A DNA stretch of 64,000 nt from Phascolarctos cinereus (GCF_002099425.1 NW_018344008.1:12358001-12422000), one strand, 5' to 3'; counted from the stretch's first letter, positions 1-11,892 are shown. The notes: generated by a model from the letters alone, not told the origin. Translations and numbers: made by a program.

Positions 1-867
1 TCTTGGATTAAGAGATCATTCCACTGGATTTTCAAGGATGGGACCCCAAGGACTTGAGATCCAGGAACTCTCTACTCTGTCCACATGGGCAAAAGCAAAT
101 GCAGCTCTGTTGGCTTGGTGGAACACATCTATAATCACTACTGTTGGGAACTCTGAGGCTGGTGGATGGCTTGAATTTTTCTGAGCTATAGTATGGAGAA
201 AGCTGATTATGTGGCTTCACTAAGTCCAGCACCAAGATAATGAACCCTGGTAGGGGTGTGATGGGGTGGGGCAGGGAGCCTCAGGTTGCCTAAGAAGGGG
301 TGAACTTGCCCAAATCAGATATGGAGTAAGTCAAAGCTTTCATCCCAGTCAGGAGTGGGATCAGGCCCATGAACAGTTGCTGCAGTTCCAGCCTGGGCAA
401 GATAGAGGGGCTGATTCTCCAAGCAAACAAATATGCAACAAAAGAAGCTCCAAGGCACCCATTTATAGCTCCTATAGTAGGGGAGCTACTGTTTGCTCCA
501 GATTTTCCCTCCTGCTACCATGCCCACCCCTAAACAGGAAAAAGTAAAAATAAAATGAGTAACAGAAAAATAAGAGGGAAGACAAAAATAGTGCTCCTGA
601 AAGAAAAGTTTATAGGGATATTAAACAACTCCCTTCCTATATACCTTTCATCTATAAGGAAATCCTGGATGAATTGTCCTGTAAGTAGTAGAGCTAGAAA
701 GAAAATTGTACAGTCCTGGCTGAATCCCCAAAATGAAATCTGTGGTTTGGGAGAATTTGGAGATCCCTTGAAAAATAATTTGTACTTGGGGATGCTAGGT
801 AGACAACTCCAAAACTGGTGCCACCTAGGATATCCCTCTATATAAGTGAAGAAAGTTCTGTCAAAGT
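1..867 (+). other. Unassigned, possibly the 5' part of the following L1
   Basis: No host gene is recognised. Two short plus-strand frames (266-547 and 555-845) abut the ORF2 remains of the L1 that follows, and the stretch could be that element's 5' UTR and the beginning of its ORF1. I cannot align the frames to L1 ORF1 or to the ORF2 endonuclease. It may instead be an unrelated dispersed repeat, with the L1 truncated at about 868. Confidence 0.3.
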
Positions 868-1056
868 TAAGCAGACCTCTGACAATCTGAACAAAATCAA
901 TGAATATTTATGAAAATATAAATTACCTTGACTAACAGAACAGGAAATAGAATACCCAAATAACCCTATCTTAGAAAAGAAATTGAACAAGCCATCAATG
1001 AATTCCCTAACAAAAAGGCCCCAGGGCCAGATGGGTTCACAAGTGAATTCTACTGA

Positions 1057-1164
<108 letters not shown>

Positions 1165-1393
1165 TGAGGAAGAGCTAAAATAAAGAAAGAAAATTATACA
1201 CCAATTTCCCTAATGGATATCGATGCGAAAATTTTGAACAAAATAATTAGCAAGGCAACAAGGACAGCAATATATTACAAGGATTATACACTATGACCAA
1301 GTGGGATTTATACCAGGAATGTAATAGTGGTTCAATATTAGGAAAACTATCAATATAATTGACCATATCAATAACAAAACCAACAGAAATCAT

Positions 1394-1854
1394 ATGATTA
1401 TCTCAGTAGATGCTGAAAAAGCTTTTGACAAAATTCAGCATCCATTTCTACTAAAAAACACTAGAGAACATAAAACAAAGGGAACATTCCTTAAAATAAT
1501 AAGCAGTATCTGTCTAAAACCATTAGCAAGCATTATTTGTAATGGAGATGAGCTAGAAGCCTTTCCAATAAGATCAAGGGTGAAGCAAGGATGCCCATTA
1601 TCACCACTATTATTCAATCACCACTATTAATCAAAGGAATTAGAACAGGCAATGAGGAAACAAAACTATCACTCTTTGCAGATGATATGATGGTATACTT
1701 AGAGAGTCCTAGAGAATCAACTAAAAAACTACTTGAGATAATTAACAAATTTGGCAAAGTTGTAGGCTATGAGATAAACCAATATAAATCATCAGCATTT
1801 CTTCATGTGACCAACAAAGCCCAGCAACAAGAGATAAAGAGAAGTTCCATTTAA
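1394..1854 (+). pseudogene. L1 ORF2 reverse-transcriptase palm remnant
   Basis: Two overlapping frames carry the RT palm. The first (1394-1630) has motif A in the form [16 protein letters not shown], with the metal-binding Asp, and ends with motif B-like [12 protein letters not shown]. The second (1591-1854) has motif C as LFADDMMVY, the L1 form of the YXDD catalytic pair, followed by KLLEIINKFGKVVGYEIN. A frame change around 1600-1630 separates motif B from motif C, so no continuous RT is encoded. Known for the family: ORF2p performs target-primed reverse transcription in the nucleus. Confidence 0.93.
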
Positions 1855-2312
1855 AATAACTGTAAATAATATAAAATATGAGTCTACTTGCCAAGACAAA
1901 CCCAGGAATTATATGAACACAATTATAAAACACTTTTTGCACAAATAAAGTCAGATCTGAACTGGAAAAATATCAATTGTTCATGGGTAGGCTGAGCTAA
2001 TATAATAAAAATAACAAATCTACCTAAGTTAATTTACTTATTCAGTGCCATGCCAATCAAACTACCAAAAATTATTTTATAGAGTTAGAAAAAAATAACA
2101 AAATTAATCTGGAAGAACAAAAGGTCAAGAATATCAAGGGAATTACTGAAAAAAAAAATACAAAGGAAGGTGGCCTAGCAATACCAGATATCAAACTATA
2201 TTATAAAGCATCAATTATCAAAACTATCTGGTACTGGCTAAGAAATAGAGTGGTAGATCAATAGAATCGATTAGGGACACAAGACACAGTAGTCAATGAC
2301 CACAAGAACCTA

Positions 2313-2774
2313 GTGTTTGATAAACCCAAAGATCCCAGCCTTTGGGATAAGAACTCACTATTTGACAAAAACTGCTGGGAAAACTGGAAAACAACAGGGC
2401 ACAAACTAGGCATAGACCAACATCTCACACCTTATACCAAGATAAGCCCAAAATGGGTACATGATTTAGATGTAAAGGGTGACACCATAAGCAAATTAGA
2501 AGAGCAAGGAATAATCTACCTGTCAGATCTATGCAGAAGGGAAGAATTCACGACTAAACAAGAAATAGAGAGCATTAAAACATGTAAAATAGATAATTTT
2601 GATTATATTAAATTAAAAGGCTTTTGCACAATCCAACCAAGATTAGAAGGAAAGGATAAAGCTGGGAAACAATCTTTACAGCAAGTGTCTCTGACAAAGG
2701 CCTCATTTCTCAAATACATAGTCAAATTTATAAGAATACAAGCCATTTCCCAAATGATAAATGGTCAAAAATGA
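2313..2774 (+). pseudogene. L1 ORF2 post-RT (thumb/connection) remnant
   Basis: A 153-codon frame with the L1 ORF2 landmarks downstream of the RT: SLWDKNSLFDKNCWENW, then LTPYTKISPKWVHDLDV, then IDNFDYIKLKGFCT. These follow the order seen in mammalian L1 ORF2 (ENW, LTPYTKINSKWIKDL, KLKSFCTAKE). The C-terminal 50 codons diverge and reach the motif QMINGQK, close to the usual start of the C-terminal domain. This is the longest open frame in the window and is transposon-derived, not a host gene. Confidence 0.92.
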
Positions 2775-3039
2775 AGGGGCAATTTTCAGATGAAAAAATC
2801 AAAGCTGTCTATAGGCATATGAAGAAGTGCTCTAAACCACTTTTGACTAGAGAAATGCAACAACATCTCTGAGGTACAAATTCATACCTTTCAGACTGGC
2901 TAATATGACTAAAAAAGAAAACAATAAATATTGGAGAGGATGGGGGAAAATTGGGACACCAGTGCACTGTTGGTGGAGTTGTGAATTGATCCAACCATTC
3001 TGGAGAGCAATTATGAACTAGGCCCAAAGGGCAGCCAAA

Positions 3040-3378
3040 TTGTGCATACCCTTTGATACAGCAATATCACAAATAGGTCTATATCCCAGAGAGATCATAA
3101 AAAATGGAAAAGGACCTACATGTGCAAAAATATTTACAGCAGCCCTTTTTGTGGTGGCAGAATATTGGAAATTGAGGGGATTCCCATCAATTGGGGAATG
3201 GCTGAACAAGTTCTGGTATGTGAATGTAAAGGAATACTATTGTGCAATAAGAAATGATGAACTGGAATGTTTCAGAAAAACCTGGGAAGACTTGTATGAA
3301 CTGATGCAAAGTGAAATGAGCAGAATCAGGAAAATATTGTACACATCATCAGCAACATTGTGTGATGATCAACCATGA
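3040..3378 (+). pseudogene. L1 ORF2 C-terminal domain remnant
   Basis: 112 codons covering the end of ORF2: CIPFDTAISQIGLYPREI, then KIFTAALFVVAEYWKLRG, PSIGEWLNKFWYVNVKEY, YCAIRNDELECFRKTW, and the terminal MSRIRK block. The upstream nucleotides still encode the Cys-rich part (CWRGWGKIGTPVHCWW-like) but out of frame with it. It is the best preserved coding block of this L1, and it recurs as shorter or more decayed copies near 6100-6300, 12470-12670, 19700-19800 (minus) and 56030-56200. Confidence 0.93.
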
Positions 3379-3843
3379 ATGACTGAGTTATTCTCAGCAA
3401 CACTCATGAAGAAAAATGCAAAAATGCTATCCATATTCATATAAAGAATTGGTAGATTCTGAATGTAAATTGAAACATATTTTTTCACTTAACTTCCTTC
3501 TTTTTCATGTTTTTTTTTCCCTTTCCCTATTTCTTCTTTCATAACTGTGACTAATATGGAAATAAGTTTTATATGATAGCATATACATAACCTATATAAC
3601 CTACCATTTTGGGAAGAGGTGAGAGGAGGGAAGGAGAAAAATTTGGAACTCAAAATCTTGTAAAAAACAAATGCTAAAAATTGTCTTGACATGTAATTGG
3701 GGGAAAAAAGAATATTAAAACAAAACAAAAAGTTAACCAGACTTCACTAATAAAAATTAGGACATATAATATGTGTGGATATATATGGCCAATTCTATGA
3801 CTTGCCTAATGTATTTGAGCTCAATTTTTTACCCTCCCAGACC

Positions 3844-3870
3844 AACCCCTATTTTTAATTGTTGGTATCT
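3844..3870. repeat. Left 27-bp flanking direct repeat of the LTR-like fossil
   Basis: The block from AACCCCTATTTT to TATCT recurs at 5234-5260 with 2 mismatches in 27. A T-run follows both copies. The pair encloses the poly(A)-tailed fossil and is read as a target-site duplication. Confidence 0.7.
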
Positions 3871-4996
3871 TTTTTTTTTTTCAGCCAAAGACAAGGTTTA
3901 TTAGAACATCCATCATATTGGGCAGACTCTTAAGGAGTCTGAACATTAGTAAGCTATTGGCTAGATTATAAGAATCTGAGCAGTGGCTAGATGGACCTTA
4001 TATACAGAAAGACTATGGGAGGGATCTAGGAGTGGCCAAGTAGTTTATGAGGTAACAGAAAGCCAGGGATGGCCAAGGGAGAATGGAACCTAGTTAGGAT
4101 TAAGGGTGGGAAGTGGCCAGGGGACATAGGGAGGTCTAGACTAGGTTAAGGGTAACAGAGAATTAGTAGATTGGGTGTAGCCACAAAGAAAGGCCAGTTG
4201 ATGGGATTATAGCCTCAGGCAAACACCAGAGATTTGGCCTTGTGGGAAAGTCCAGGGTTTTTCCTTTTTGGGGTCTAGATACCATCCTCATCATTCCCCT
4301 CTCAAACAATTGGGACACAAATTCTTTTGGGGTAAGGGGTGAAGGTCTTGGCTTCTTAAACTGCTTCCTGCTAGCAAGGGGAGTAGAGCTGTCCCTGCCT
4401 CGAAGGGGTCCCAAAGAGGAGGTGGACTGGAATCAAGCACAGGCTGCATCCAAGGAATGATGGGGGGACATCGGCTGGTATCAGTTGTTTGTTACCAATT
4501 GTAGGTGAATGGCCTGTAGTCTGTAAGACACAAATCTGACAGAAAAGACTACAGGGCCCAGGTATAACAAGATAAAACATCCTTAGCTCTGTTTGGATTC
4601 AGATAATTCAGTTTTCCAACTGTGTAGTATCAAATCCACCTCATAGCCAGACTCAGGAATAGCCAGGTGGGTAACATTCCTTTTCAAAAGAACATAATGG
4701 AGAAACTGAACTGGGAGGATCCCATCTTAGACTGAGGCTAAAATTGTCCTCTCAGCTTTTCCCGATGCTGACTTCCCACCAGTATCACATTCTCTCTGAG
4801 GTGCTTGGCATGTCTCAATGGTGGATTATTGATTTATCAATGGATTATTATGACCCATTAGAAAACTCAAAACAAAATCATGAGCTTTTTTACCTCAAAC
4901 AGCAAGCTTCACTAATCACAGCTTAGGAAAAACTTTTCCAGGATTTACATCTCAAATTTAAATTTGTCCTAGTGTAAAAAGCCAATCATTAGAGAT

Positions 4997-5085
<89 letters not shown>

Positions 5086-5233
5086 TTGCAAATTCTCAGC
5101 AAGACAAAACCCAAACAAGCTTTTTGCAAGTTTACACATGAAAACAATGACCAACAATAACCAAATTATTTTAGCCCTATTTTAAAATTTAATTTATTCT
5201 GACCTCTATTTTAACCTAATTTTAAATTATTTT
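3871..5233 (-). mobile_element. LTR-terminated, poly(A)-tailed retrovirus-like fossil
   Basis: Read on the minus strand, the element ends with AATAAA (3897-3902), then 15 nt, then an A-tail of about 11 (3871-3881), which looks like a polyadenylated transcript. About 400 bp inward, the purine run GAGAGGGGAA (complement of about 4294-4303) precedes TGATGAGGATGG, the look of a polypurine tract followed by the start of an LTR. The LTR-like part would be about 3882-4293 and the internal part about 4294-5233. Long flanking direct repeats and the A-tail suggest that LINE machinery inserted it. It is broken and old, and no protein domain is recognisable. A host mRNA retrocopy is the main alternative. 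Confidence 0.45.
5000..5086. repeat. (TC)n-(TA)n compound microsatellite
   Basis: About 18 TC units run directly into about 22 TA units and a short CACAC end. It lies inside the poly(A)-tailed fossil. Confidence 0.97.
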
Positions 5234-5260
5234 AACCCCTATTTTGAATTGTTGATATCT
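5234..5260. repeat. Right 27-bp flanking direct repeat of the LTR-like fossil
   Basis: Partner of 3844-3870 (25 of 27 identical). It sits in a locally repetitive T/A-rich context with partial echoes of CCTATTTTAA at 5178-5240, so the repeat could partly reflect local low complexity. Confidence 0.65.
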
Positions 5261-5444
5261 TTTTTGGGGCATCACTTTTAGTAGCATTAACTGGGGTACT
5301 CATTCTTTTTTAAGAGAGAAATGGATCCTTAAATAACAATCAATATGATGGCACATTTTTAAAGCTACAGATATATGGAACTTAAGTCAGGGATGGGAAA
5401 TAAGTGGGATTTAGTGAGGTTAGGGAGGTGTTTTAAGTATACAT

Positions 5445-5550
5445 TCCTGGGTGTTGTGAAGTTCAAATGAAATAATGATTGTAAAGCACTTTGCAAACCT
5501 TAAAATGTTATACAAATGGCAGTTACTATTATTATTATCATTGTTTTTGT
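5445..5550 (+). repeat. MIR SINE 3' end
   Basis: Contains the MIR tail pattern GTTGTGAAGTTCAAATGAAA, then GTAAAGCACTTTGCAAACCTT, then TATACAAATGGCAG, followed by ATT repeats. The 5' half is missing. About 160 bp of T-rich unassigned sequence follows, up to the next L1. Confidence 0.85.
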
Positions 5551-5711
5551 TGTTGTTGTTATTAGGTTACCAGGTCTCTAGTCTTGTGATGACTTCATTC
5601 CCTGAGACTTCTACTACATTCTTGCTGAGCTCAAGCAATGTTTATAGAGCAATATAGGTGTGTGCTGGTAAATGTTTAACAACCAGGCTCTCTGGTAAAA
5701 AAAAAAGTATG

Positions 5712-6489
5712 ATAAGAATAGGAGTCATTCACCAATTGATATATGGTCAAAGGAAATGAACAGGCAGTTTTTGGATGAAGAAATCAAAGCTATATATATT
5801 CATGTGAAAAAATGCTCTAAATAATTATTTATTAGAGAAATGCAAAATGAAACAGCTTTGAGATATCTCATACGTATCAGATTGGCTAAAATGATAGAAA
5901 GGGGAAATGACAGCGGATGTGGAAAAATTGGGATACTAATATACTGTTGGTAGAACTGTGAACTGATCCAACCATTTTGGAGAGCAATCTGGAATTATGC
6001 CCAAAGAGCATAAAACTGTGTATACCCTTTGACTCAGTAATACCATCATCTGTTTCCCAAGGTGATCAGAGAAAAAGGAAAAGATCCTATATGTTCTAAA
6101 ATATTTTTAGCAGCTCTCTTTGTGGTGGCAAAGAACTGGAAACTGAGGGGATAAGTAACTGATAACTGAGGGGAATGGCTAAACAGGTTGTGGTATATGA
6201 TTGTGATAGAATACTATTGTGCTGTTAGAAATGATGAGTAGGTTGATTTTAGAAAAAACATAGAAAGACTTGCATGAAATAATGAAGAGTAAAATGAGCA
6301 GAATCAAGAGAATGTTGTATATAGTAACAGCAATATTCAAAGAATAACAGCGAATGACAGTTATTCTGAGTATTATAAATACTCAAATCAACTACAAAGG
6401 ACACATGAAAGAAGATGCTATCCATCTTTAGAGAAAGAACTGATGAATACAAATACACATAGTATGGTTTTATATCCATCCATCCATCC

Positions 6490-6545
<56 letters not shown>

Positions 6546-6667
6546 ATCTATCTATCTATGTCAAATGGTGGCCTTCTCTAATGTGGGATGTGAAGGGAGG
6601 GGAAGAGGGAGCCAGGAACTTAAAATTTAACCAAAAAATAAATAAAACTAAATTTAAAAAAAAAGAA
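5712..6667 (+). mobile_element. L1 LINE 3' end (ORF2 C-terminus and 3' UTR)
   Basis: Begins with the CACCAATTGATATATGGTC block that precedes the L1 ORF2 C-terminal domain. It continues through the decayed Cys-rich and SIGEW-equivalent region and the 3' UTR (GAAAGAAGATGCTATCCATC). A large ATCT microsatellite lies within the 3' UTR, and the copy ends in an A-rich tail at about 6667. It is heavily 5'-truncated. Confidence 0.9.
6477..6559. repeat. (ATCC/ATCT)n tetranucleotide microsatellite
   Basis: About 20 tandem units, starting as ATCC and changing to ATCT, with one interrupted unit near 6541. It grew inside the L1 3' UTR. The long apparent frame across it is only the periodic repeat. Confidence 0.97.
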
Positions 6668-7944
6668 AGTATGCTCACACAGTTAGAAGTTTAATTTTCA
6701 GTATCAATACTTTCTTAAGTCTAGAAACCAACAAAACAATCAATCAAATGCTGATTTGAAGTGATGACCAATTTCTGAAGTATACGTGTTCATATTGAAA
6801 ATATTTAACATGGGTTCTCACACTGTTTCCAGCACACCTTGGGACACATTTAACACTGACTTCAGGGTAACCAATCCTTGAACCTATAATTGAGACTGAG
6901 AGAGATGTGGGTTTACAGTATACAATTCTTAAGCTTCTCTCATCTAGAGAAGGATATTTGTAAATTGCTTGTCTGGGATCAAATGTGGGATATAATTATT
7001 CATGCTTAAAAAGAAAAATTGGCTTTGTCCAAATAATTTATTGAGCCTACATAGTTCTAACTAAAGGTTATGGACAAAGGAGCATTATCAAAAGGAAGGT
7101 CTGGGTTCAGTATGGAAGGAAGAGGGCCTGTCAATGGAATATACATTAACCTAGCCAAATACATATTCAGAATACAGTCTTAAATACAGCATCTTTAGGA
7201 TATAAAGAGAAATAGGTCAGGGAACAGAAATGAGGTCCTTTATATCAGAAATTGACCCAAGTGATACCTGCTACCTGAAAAGAAGATGCCCTTAAGGAAC
7301 TTACATTCTAAAAAGGAAAGATGATACTTATAAAAGAGTGGTGGTCAGTGAGGAGTGTTTTGGTTGTGTTGATTTGATAGCTATCTCAAAACAAAAGCTG
7401 TAAAACAAAGGGGGAGGGGAGAGCAGAATTCTTGTGTGGTGGCACGGCATTGGGATAATCAGAGAGTAGTTTGGTAGTTCTATATCTGGATTCCATATGA
7501 CAAATACTTGTCAATCAGAAGCCCTTTCTCATTGAGGCCTCTACTCTTCTGATCAACTCCTCATCAGAAAGGGATGTTTAAGTCAGTCCCCAGGTGCTAC
7601 TTGCTGTCAGTGTCCTGTATTTTTTCGTGATCGGATAGATTGGGCAATTCATGGTGTCCTGAGTAGTCTCCCCAGTGCTGATTTTGCTCTGAATTATTTT
7701 GTAATCTCTCAGTTCCACTAAGAGAAGCTTACTACATATCAGGTACTTTGCTAAGCACTAGCATATATTTACAAATCAAGTACAAAGTAACTTCTGAGGG
7801 GAGGTACCTAACAATTGTGGCACCACTTGAGGTAGATCTTGAGAGAAGCTACAAAATTTAAGAGGGATAGGTGAGGAGAGAGTACAATTCTAGGTTGCGG
7901 TTATGTAATCTATGTAAATTCAGAGAGATAGGAGATAGCACTGG
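6668..7944. other. Unassigned intergenic sequence with two small L2-like scraps
   Basis: No gene is seen. Short minus-strand L2-like scraps occur at about 7270-7310 (TTAAGGAACTTACATTCTAA) and about 7725-7770 (CAGGTACTTTGCTAAGCACT). The rest is featureless to me. Confidence 0.5.
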
Positions 7945-7953
7945 GAATGACAA

Positions 7954-8196
7954 ATGGTGGAACAGAAAATAGTTTGTAAAATCTTTACAGAGAAAGACAA
8001 TGGAAAACTACAAGAAACATTGCCACATAAGACAGAAGGAATAAATGCAGAGAAAATGAGTTTAAAGCAAATGATAGAACCTCCACTAAACAAAATAATT
8101 CCAGTAACAATTAAGAATGAACATGGAGAGACAACAAATGTACAAAAGATGGAAAAGATCTGCAAAGATTTTTATATAAAATTCTTTTCATCATAG
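7954..8196 (+). pseudogene. RTE ORF2 fragment between endonuclease and RT
   Basis: 80 codons. The N-terminal part (VEQKIVCKIFTEKDNGKL) resembles the conceptual minus-strand translations at 39.3 kb (YKFVCKIF) and 53.5 kb. The C-terminal part IKNEHGETTNVQKMEKICKD parallels FKDENGRKTTSRRKMEKIYK in the 53-kb copy. The three copies therefore belong to one RTE family. It is not a host protein. Confidence 0.85.
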
Positions 8197-8774
8197 TCCT
8201 TGATGTGCTTCTAAAGGATATTGAAATAGAATTTAAAAAAAATTGCAAAGATAGGTAAATCAGTTTAATTAGACCAAGCTCACATATGGAAATGTCCATG
8301 ATGGAGGTGATACAATTTTGAGGACATTAAGGCGTTGATAGTCAAAGAAACTGAAGGAGCAAGTAATACCAAAGGTGTGGGGAAAAAATCTTGGACTGCA
8401 AAATAACAATTGAGAGAACAATCAGTATGATAACTACTGAACTATATAACAATTTCCCTAACCATACAAAACTTTTATCAATATAATTAACAAATGCATT
8501 GAATGAAAACTAGATAACAGTATTAGAAAGGAACAGTCAAGCTTTGATTAATGATATTACAAAGTATGCCACATCTTTACCATAATTTACTGAGAACTGC
8601 AGCAAATAAAAGATCTCACTGTGTTAAATTGTTTCTTCATTATTTAAAAATTAGTTTGGCACAGTTAAACTGCCTTAAGTCTCTCATCCAATAAGATGTC
8701 ACAATAAGATGTCATATGTCACAATTATACAAGATTCCTTGAAAGGGAAAACAAGAGAAATAACCTTATTTGCT

Positions 8775-8870
8775 TCCTATTTGCCTTGTACCTCAGTTTC
8801 CTAATTTATAAAATTAGGGTGTTAGGCTAGATGAGCCCTGAGGTTCTTTTTAGCTCTGTAAGTACTATCA
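8775..8870 (+). repeat. MIR3-type SINE 3' fragment inside the RTE copy
   Basis: CCTCAGTTTCCTAATTTATAAAAT, then a GGCTAGATGAGCCCTGAGG block and TTTTAGCTCTGTAAGT: the right part of MIR3/THER-type SINEs. Confidence 0.8.
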
Positions 8871-9279
8871 TCATTATTATCTTCTGATTATTAATATACA
8901 GTGAGGTATAAAATAGGATGACTTTTCTTTGCCAAATGTATTTGCCATTTCATGAAGATTCTATAAATGATGAGGTCTTCTATATTTTTCTGTTTGTAGA
9001 TGGCACTGTGCTGATTGCATCAAGCCTGAAAAATTTACCTTAATTAATTCTATAGATATAGGTACAACAGGGTGGACATAAAAACTCCATTTCAAAAGAG
9101 GAAAATTACTTATTAGGCTCAAAAAATTTTATATATATTCATCAACCTGTTGGGCATTCCTCCATAATTCTGGATTAGTTTTCTTTTTGATATACTGTAT
9201 GAATGATCATTATTATACCTTGTTCCAAGGACAATTAATTTAAAGCTATTTGTGATATTCATTGGAGCATTATGGAAAA

Positions 9280-9475
9280 GTAGGTTACCTTAGAAATCAA
9301 GCCCAACCCCCTTCCTCCAATCCCTTTTCATTTCACAAAAGAGGAAACTGGAGCCTAACAAACTAAAATCACTTGTGTAAGGTCACATAAGTATTAAGTT
9401 GAAGACCAGCTTTTAAACTCAGGTCTCTGATTCTAAATCTAGTGTTTTTCTAATTATTCTATACTACTTTAATTC
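9280..9475 (-). repeat. MIR3-type SINE
   Basis: Reverse-oriented pattern: TTAGAAATCAAGCCCAACCCC, then CACAAAAGAGGAAACTGGAG, then GGTCACATAAGTATTAAG, then a TCAGGTCTCTGATTC end. Confidence 0.8.
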
Positions 9476-11454
9476 AATGGAATTTGTGCAAAGTTTTTTG
9501 AATTCATGCAGTGGGTCTTATGCATAATTGAAGTGGAGAGCTGCATATATATGTGATTCAGGGAAGACTACCATGTCTAAAAAAGTCATCTTTTTTGACT
9601 CAAAACTTTCATTCTTGTTAACATTAATTCCTGCGAAGGTTAGCACTTTTTGCTGTAGTCAATCATTTACACCTTGGTGCAAACGAAAGGAAGAAAGCAT
9701 ACTTCCATATGGGAATGGAGCATGAAGGTATTTGTTAGGCAGCCCTTAACATTGCTATCCTTTGAAACCTCATTACTTTTTAGAATATAGTGTAGGAGGA
9801 GCATAATAATGCCTCTCCCTTAAAAAGGGGGTAGATCCCTTTCAAAGTTAATGATCCTGAGTTTTGACATAAAGTTTGGGAAACAAAAGGTGCAGTTTTA
9901 TCTCTAATGCATAGGGAGAGACAAAGAGCAGTTTATAGAGACTACCAAGGAAATGTCTGTGGGACACAAGGTATGACCAGACTAACAGTAGGAAGAATAT
10001 AAGGGGCATATAAAGGACTCCATTTCTAGCTTCTCTCTCCTTGCCCTGCCTGCCTTTTCTTTTCTATATCTTGCTCCTTTTCTATCTGATTTCTCCTTCA
10101 TCTTTGGCACCCTTTCCATCATCCTTCAGGTTTCTGCTTTGAACCTGGTAGACAATGAGACCTTGTGTTAAGTCTGATTTTAAACTAAGTCCGTCTTCTT
10201 GGCAGCAATGTATCTTTAGGTTATTGCTAAACATATATTCTTATTTCCTGGGAGTCATTTTTAAACAGATTTACATGTTTCTTACGAATTGAAAATTTTC
10301 TGCCAACTCCATGCATTTGCTAGCCTGCATTGAATATTTCTCTCCCTGGTAGAGAGTTCTTCTCTTAGTTTGCCACGGCTAAATACGAAAGATTTCCCAT
10401 TAACCTCACAACCCGATACTCAATGGTGTCTGTAACATAGGATAGCTACAGGTGAAGAGGTAGAAAAGAAGTGAATGCTACTGAAGGGTGGAAGGGGTGA
10501 AAAATGAAAAGCTTGTAGTTCTGCTAACAAAGTTCATAATTCCTCTTTAGACCACTTCTGAGTCCATCAGAGAATCCTTACTGATTAGCTGGCAGAATTC
10601 TGCAGCAGATATAGTTTAGGCCATATAGAGGATGTGAAATTTTATGTGTTTAGGTAGGACTCTATGGAAAATGCTCTAGAACACATCTGTGACGTACACA
10701 GAACTCCTGTTAGGCTGAGTGATTGAACATAAAATCTTGTGAGACTTTACATTCAATAATTCATACTGGTGGAAATTCCATCCCTGTAATGGTAATCATA
10801 CCCTTGGGCAAAAGTTACTCCCTTCAGGGAAAATTCTCTCATTATATGAATGGCTTCATTGGAGTTGGGCTATTGCCATTATATTTTGGAAGCGCGGATG
10901 AATTCATAAAGTGCTGACCAACACATCAGTAACTTTTATAAAAAAAAAAATTGGATCACACTTGCAGTGAAATAACTTTTCCCATGTTTCTTAAGATGCC
11001 AGCAATCTTTGTATGTGAAGACAACATAGAAAACTGGAATTCTAATGTGAAAATACTTTTCCTTTATCTGCCACATTGTGAGGTAGGCCTACAATAGAGC
11101 TCATGGAAAAGGAAGAGTGAAATAAAGATTATATATATCTGTATATATTTATGTATCTATATCGGTAATAATAGAATAAATTTCAGGTTGTCAGCCCATG
11201 AAGCCTTTTTTACCAGAGTACTGGAAAGTATTTTATGAACTATAATTGACAGAGGTGAAAACCTGAGCAATAGATTAACATATCTGTTTATCATTTCACT
11301 CTTGGGAACTGTATCCAAAATGAACATAGCTTCTTTCTGTAGCTTATCACTTACAGGAACATTGAAAAAATAAACAACTATTACCTGGAAGAACAGATGT
11401 CATTTACTCATTTGACAAACTTTATTGAGTTTTTTCTTTGTGTTCCTTACTGTG
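9476..11454. other. Unassigned stretch, about 2 kb
   Basis: No gene, tRNA or clear repeat is recognised. About 9990-10440 is C/T-rich and ends with a CTGTAACA-type sequence, and it could be the edge of an old LTR. I see no polypurine tract or end repeats to support that. Short frames here (60-65 codons) have no recognisable domain. Confidence 0.4.
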
Positions 11455-11600
11455 GATCATGATGGCTTGGGAATCCTTTGAAGACGCACTTGAAAAAGCA
11501 CTGGATTGAAAGTCAAGAGACCTGATTCCTGCTTTTGCTACTAGCAGTATGATTTTGAATCATTTAATCTTTTTCAGATTAAATTTCTTAGAAGTGAGGG
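11455..11600 (+). repeat. MIR3-type SINE, diverged
   Basis: AAGCACTGGATTGAAAGTCA, then GAGACCTGATTCCTGCTTTTG, then GATTTTGAATCATTTAATC: the tRNA-like and CORE order of MIR-family SINEs. Confidence 0.65.
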
Positions 11601-11783
11601 GATCATAGAGACAATCTCTAGTGTTATTTTCCCCATTGAATAGTAAGCTTCTTGAGGGTAGGGACTTTGTTTTTGTATTTGTATTGTATTTGTAAGGAAC
11701 CCCCTCCTTAGCACAGTGGTTGGCACATAGTAAGCACTTAATAAATTTTCATTCATTCATTCATTCATTCATTCATTCAGTAA
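11600..11783 (+). mobile_element. L2 LINE 3' end
   Basis: TAAGCTTCTTGAGGGTAGGG, then a TTTGTATTTGTATTGTATTT block, then TTGGCACATAGTAAGCACTT, then AATAAATTTT and an (ATTC)n tail of about 8 units, the diagnostic L2 3' terminus. Confidence 0.93.
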
Positions 11784-11839
11784 AGGTCCTTTTCATCTCT
11801 GATATTCTAAGTAGGAAGTTTGTCTTTTGTGTTCAGACT

Positions 11840-11892
11840 TTGAGAGGCGCAAGGGGCCTTAGAGATCATTTAGTCCAAACCACTTATCCCTC
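11840..11892 (-). repeat. MIR3-type SINE scrap
   Basis: GGGGCCTTAGAGATCATTTAG followed by TCCAAACCACTTATCCCTCAG, the outer end of a reversed MIR3. Confidence 0.7.

Larger units (their letters stand above)
7945..9160 (+). mobile_element. RTE-clade LINE, ORF2 linker and RT, old
   Basis: The frame 7954-8196 ends with VQKMEKICKDFYIKFFSS, the pre-RT signature of RTE elements (MEKICEDFYxxLF). Downstream, in shifting frames, come KIAKIGKS.LDQAHIW (family KIGKAPGPDQIHTE), ISLPYKTFINIINKCIE (family ISLLxxIYKLFTKIITNRLE) and FLFVDGTVLIASSLKNL (family FADDIVLIxxSxxEL, motif C). The motif order proves an RTE ORF2. Many stops show that it is ancient. A SINE 3' scrap interrupts it at about 8775-8870. Confidence 0.85.

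Noticed and set aside
2313-2774. The longest frame (153 codons) as a host gene
   Set aside because: Its motifs (LTPYTKISPKW, IKLKGFCT) are those of L1 ORF2, and it sits in order within an L1.
6815-6870. Possible hAT DNA-transposon end (TTCTCACACTGTTTCCAGCA)
   Set aside because: There is only a weak resemblance to hAT termini, and no opposite inverted end or 8-bp duplication was found.
9990-10445. Solo LTR
   Set aside because: The C/T-rich block ends suggestively, but I could not see a start, a polyadenylation signal at the right spacing, or flanking duplications.
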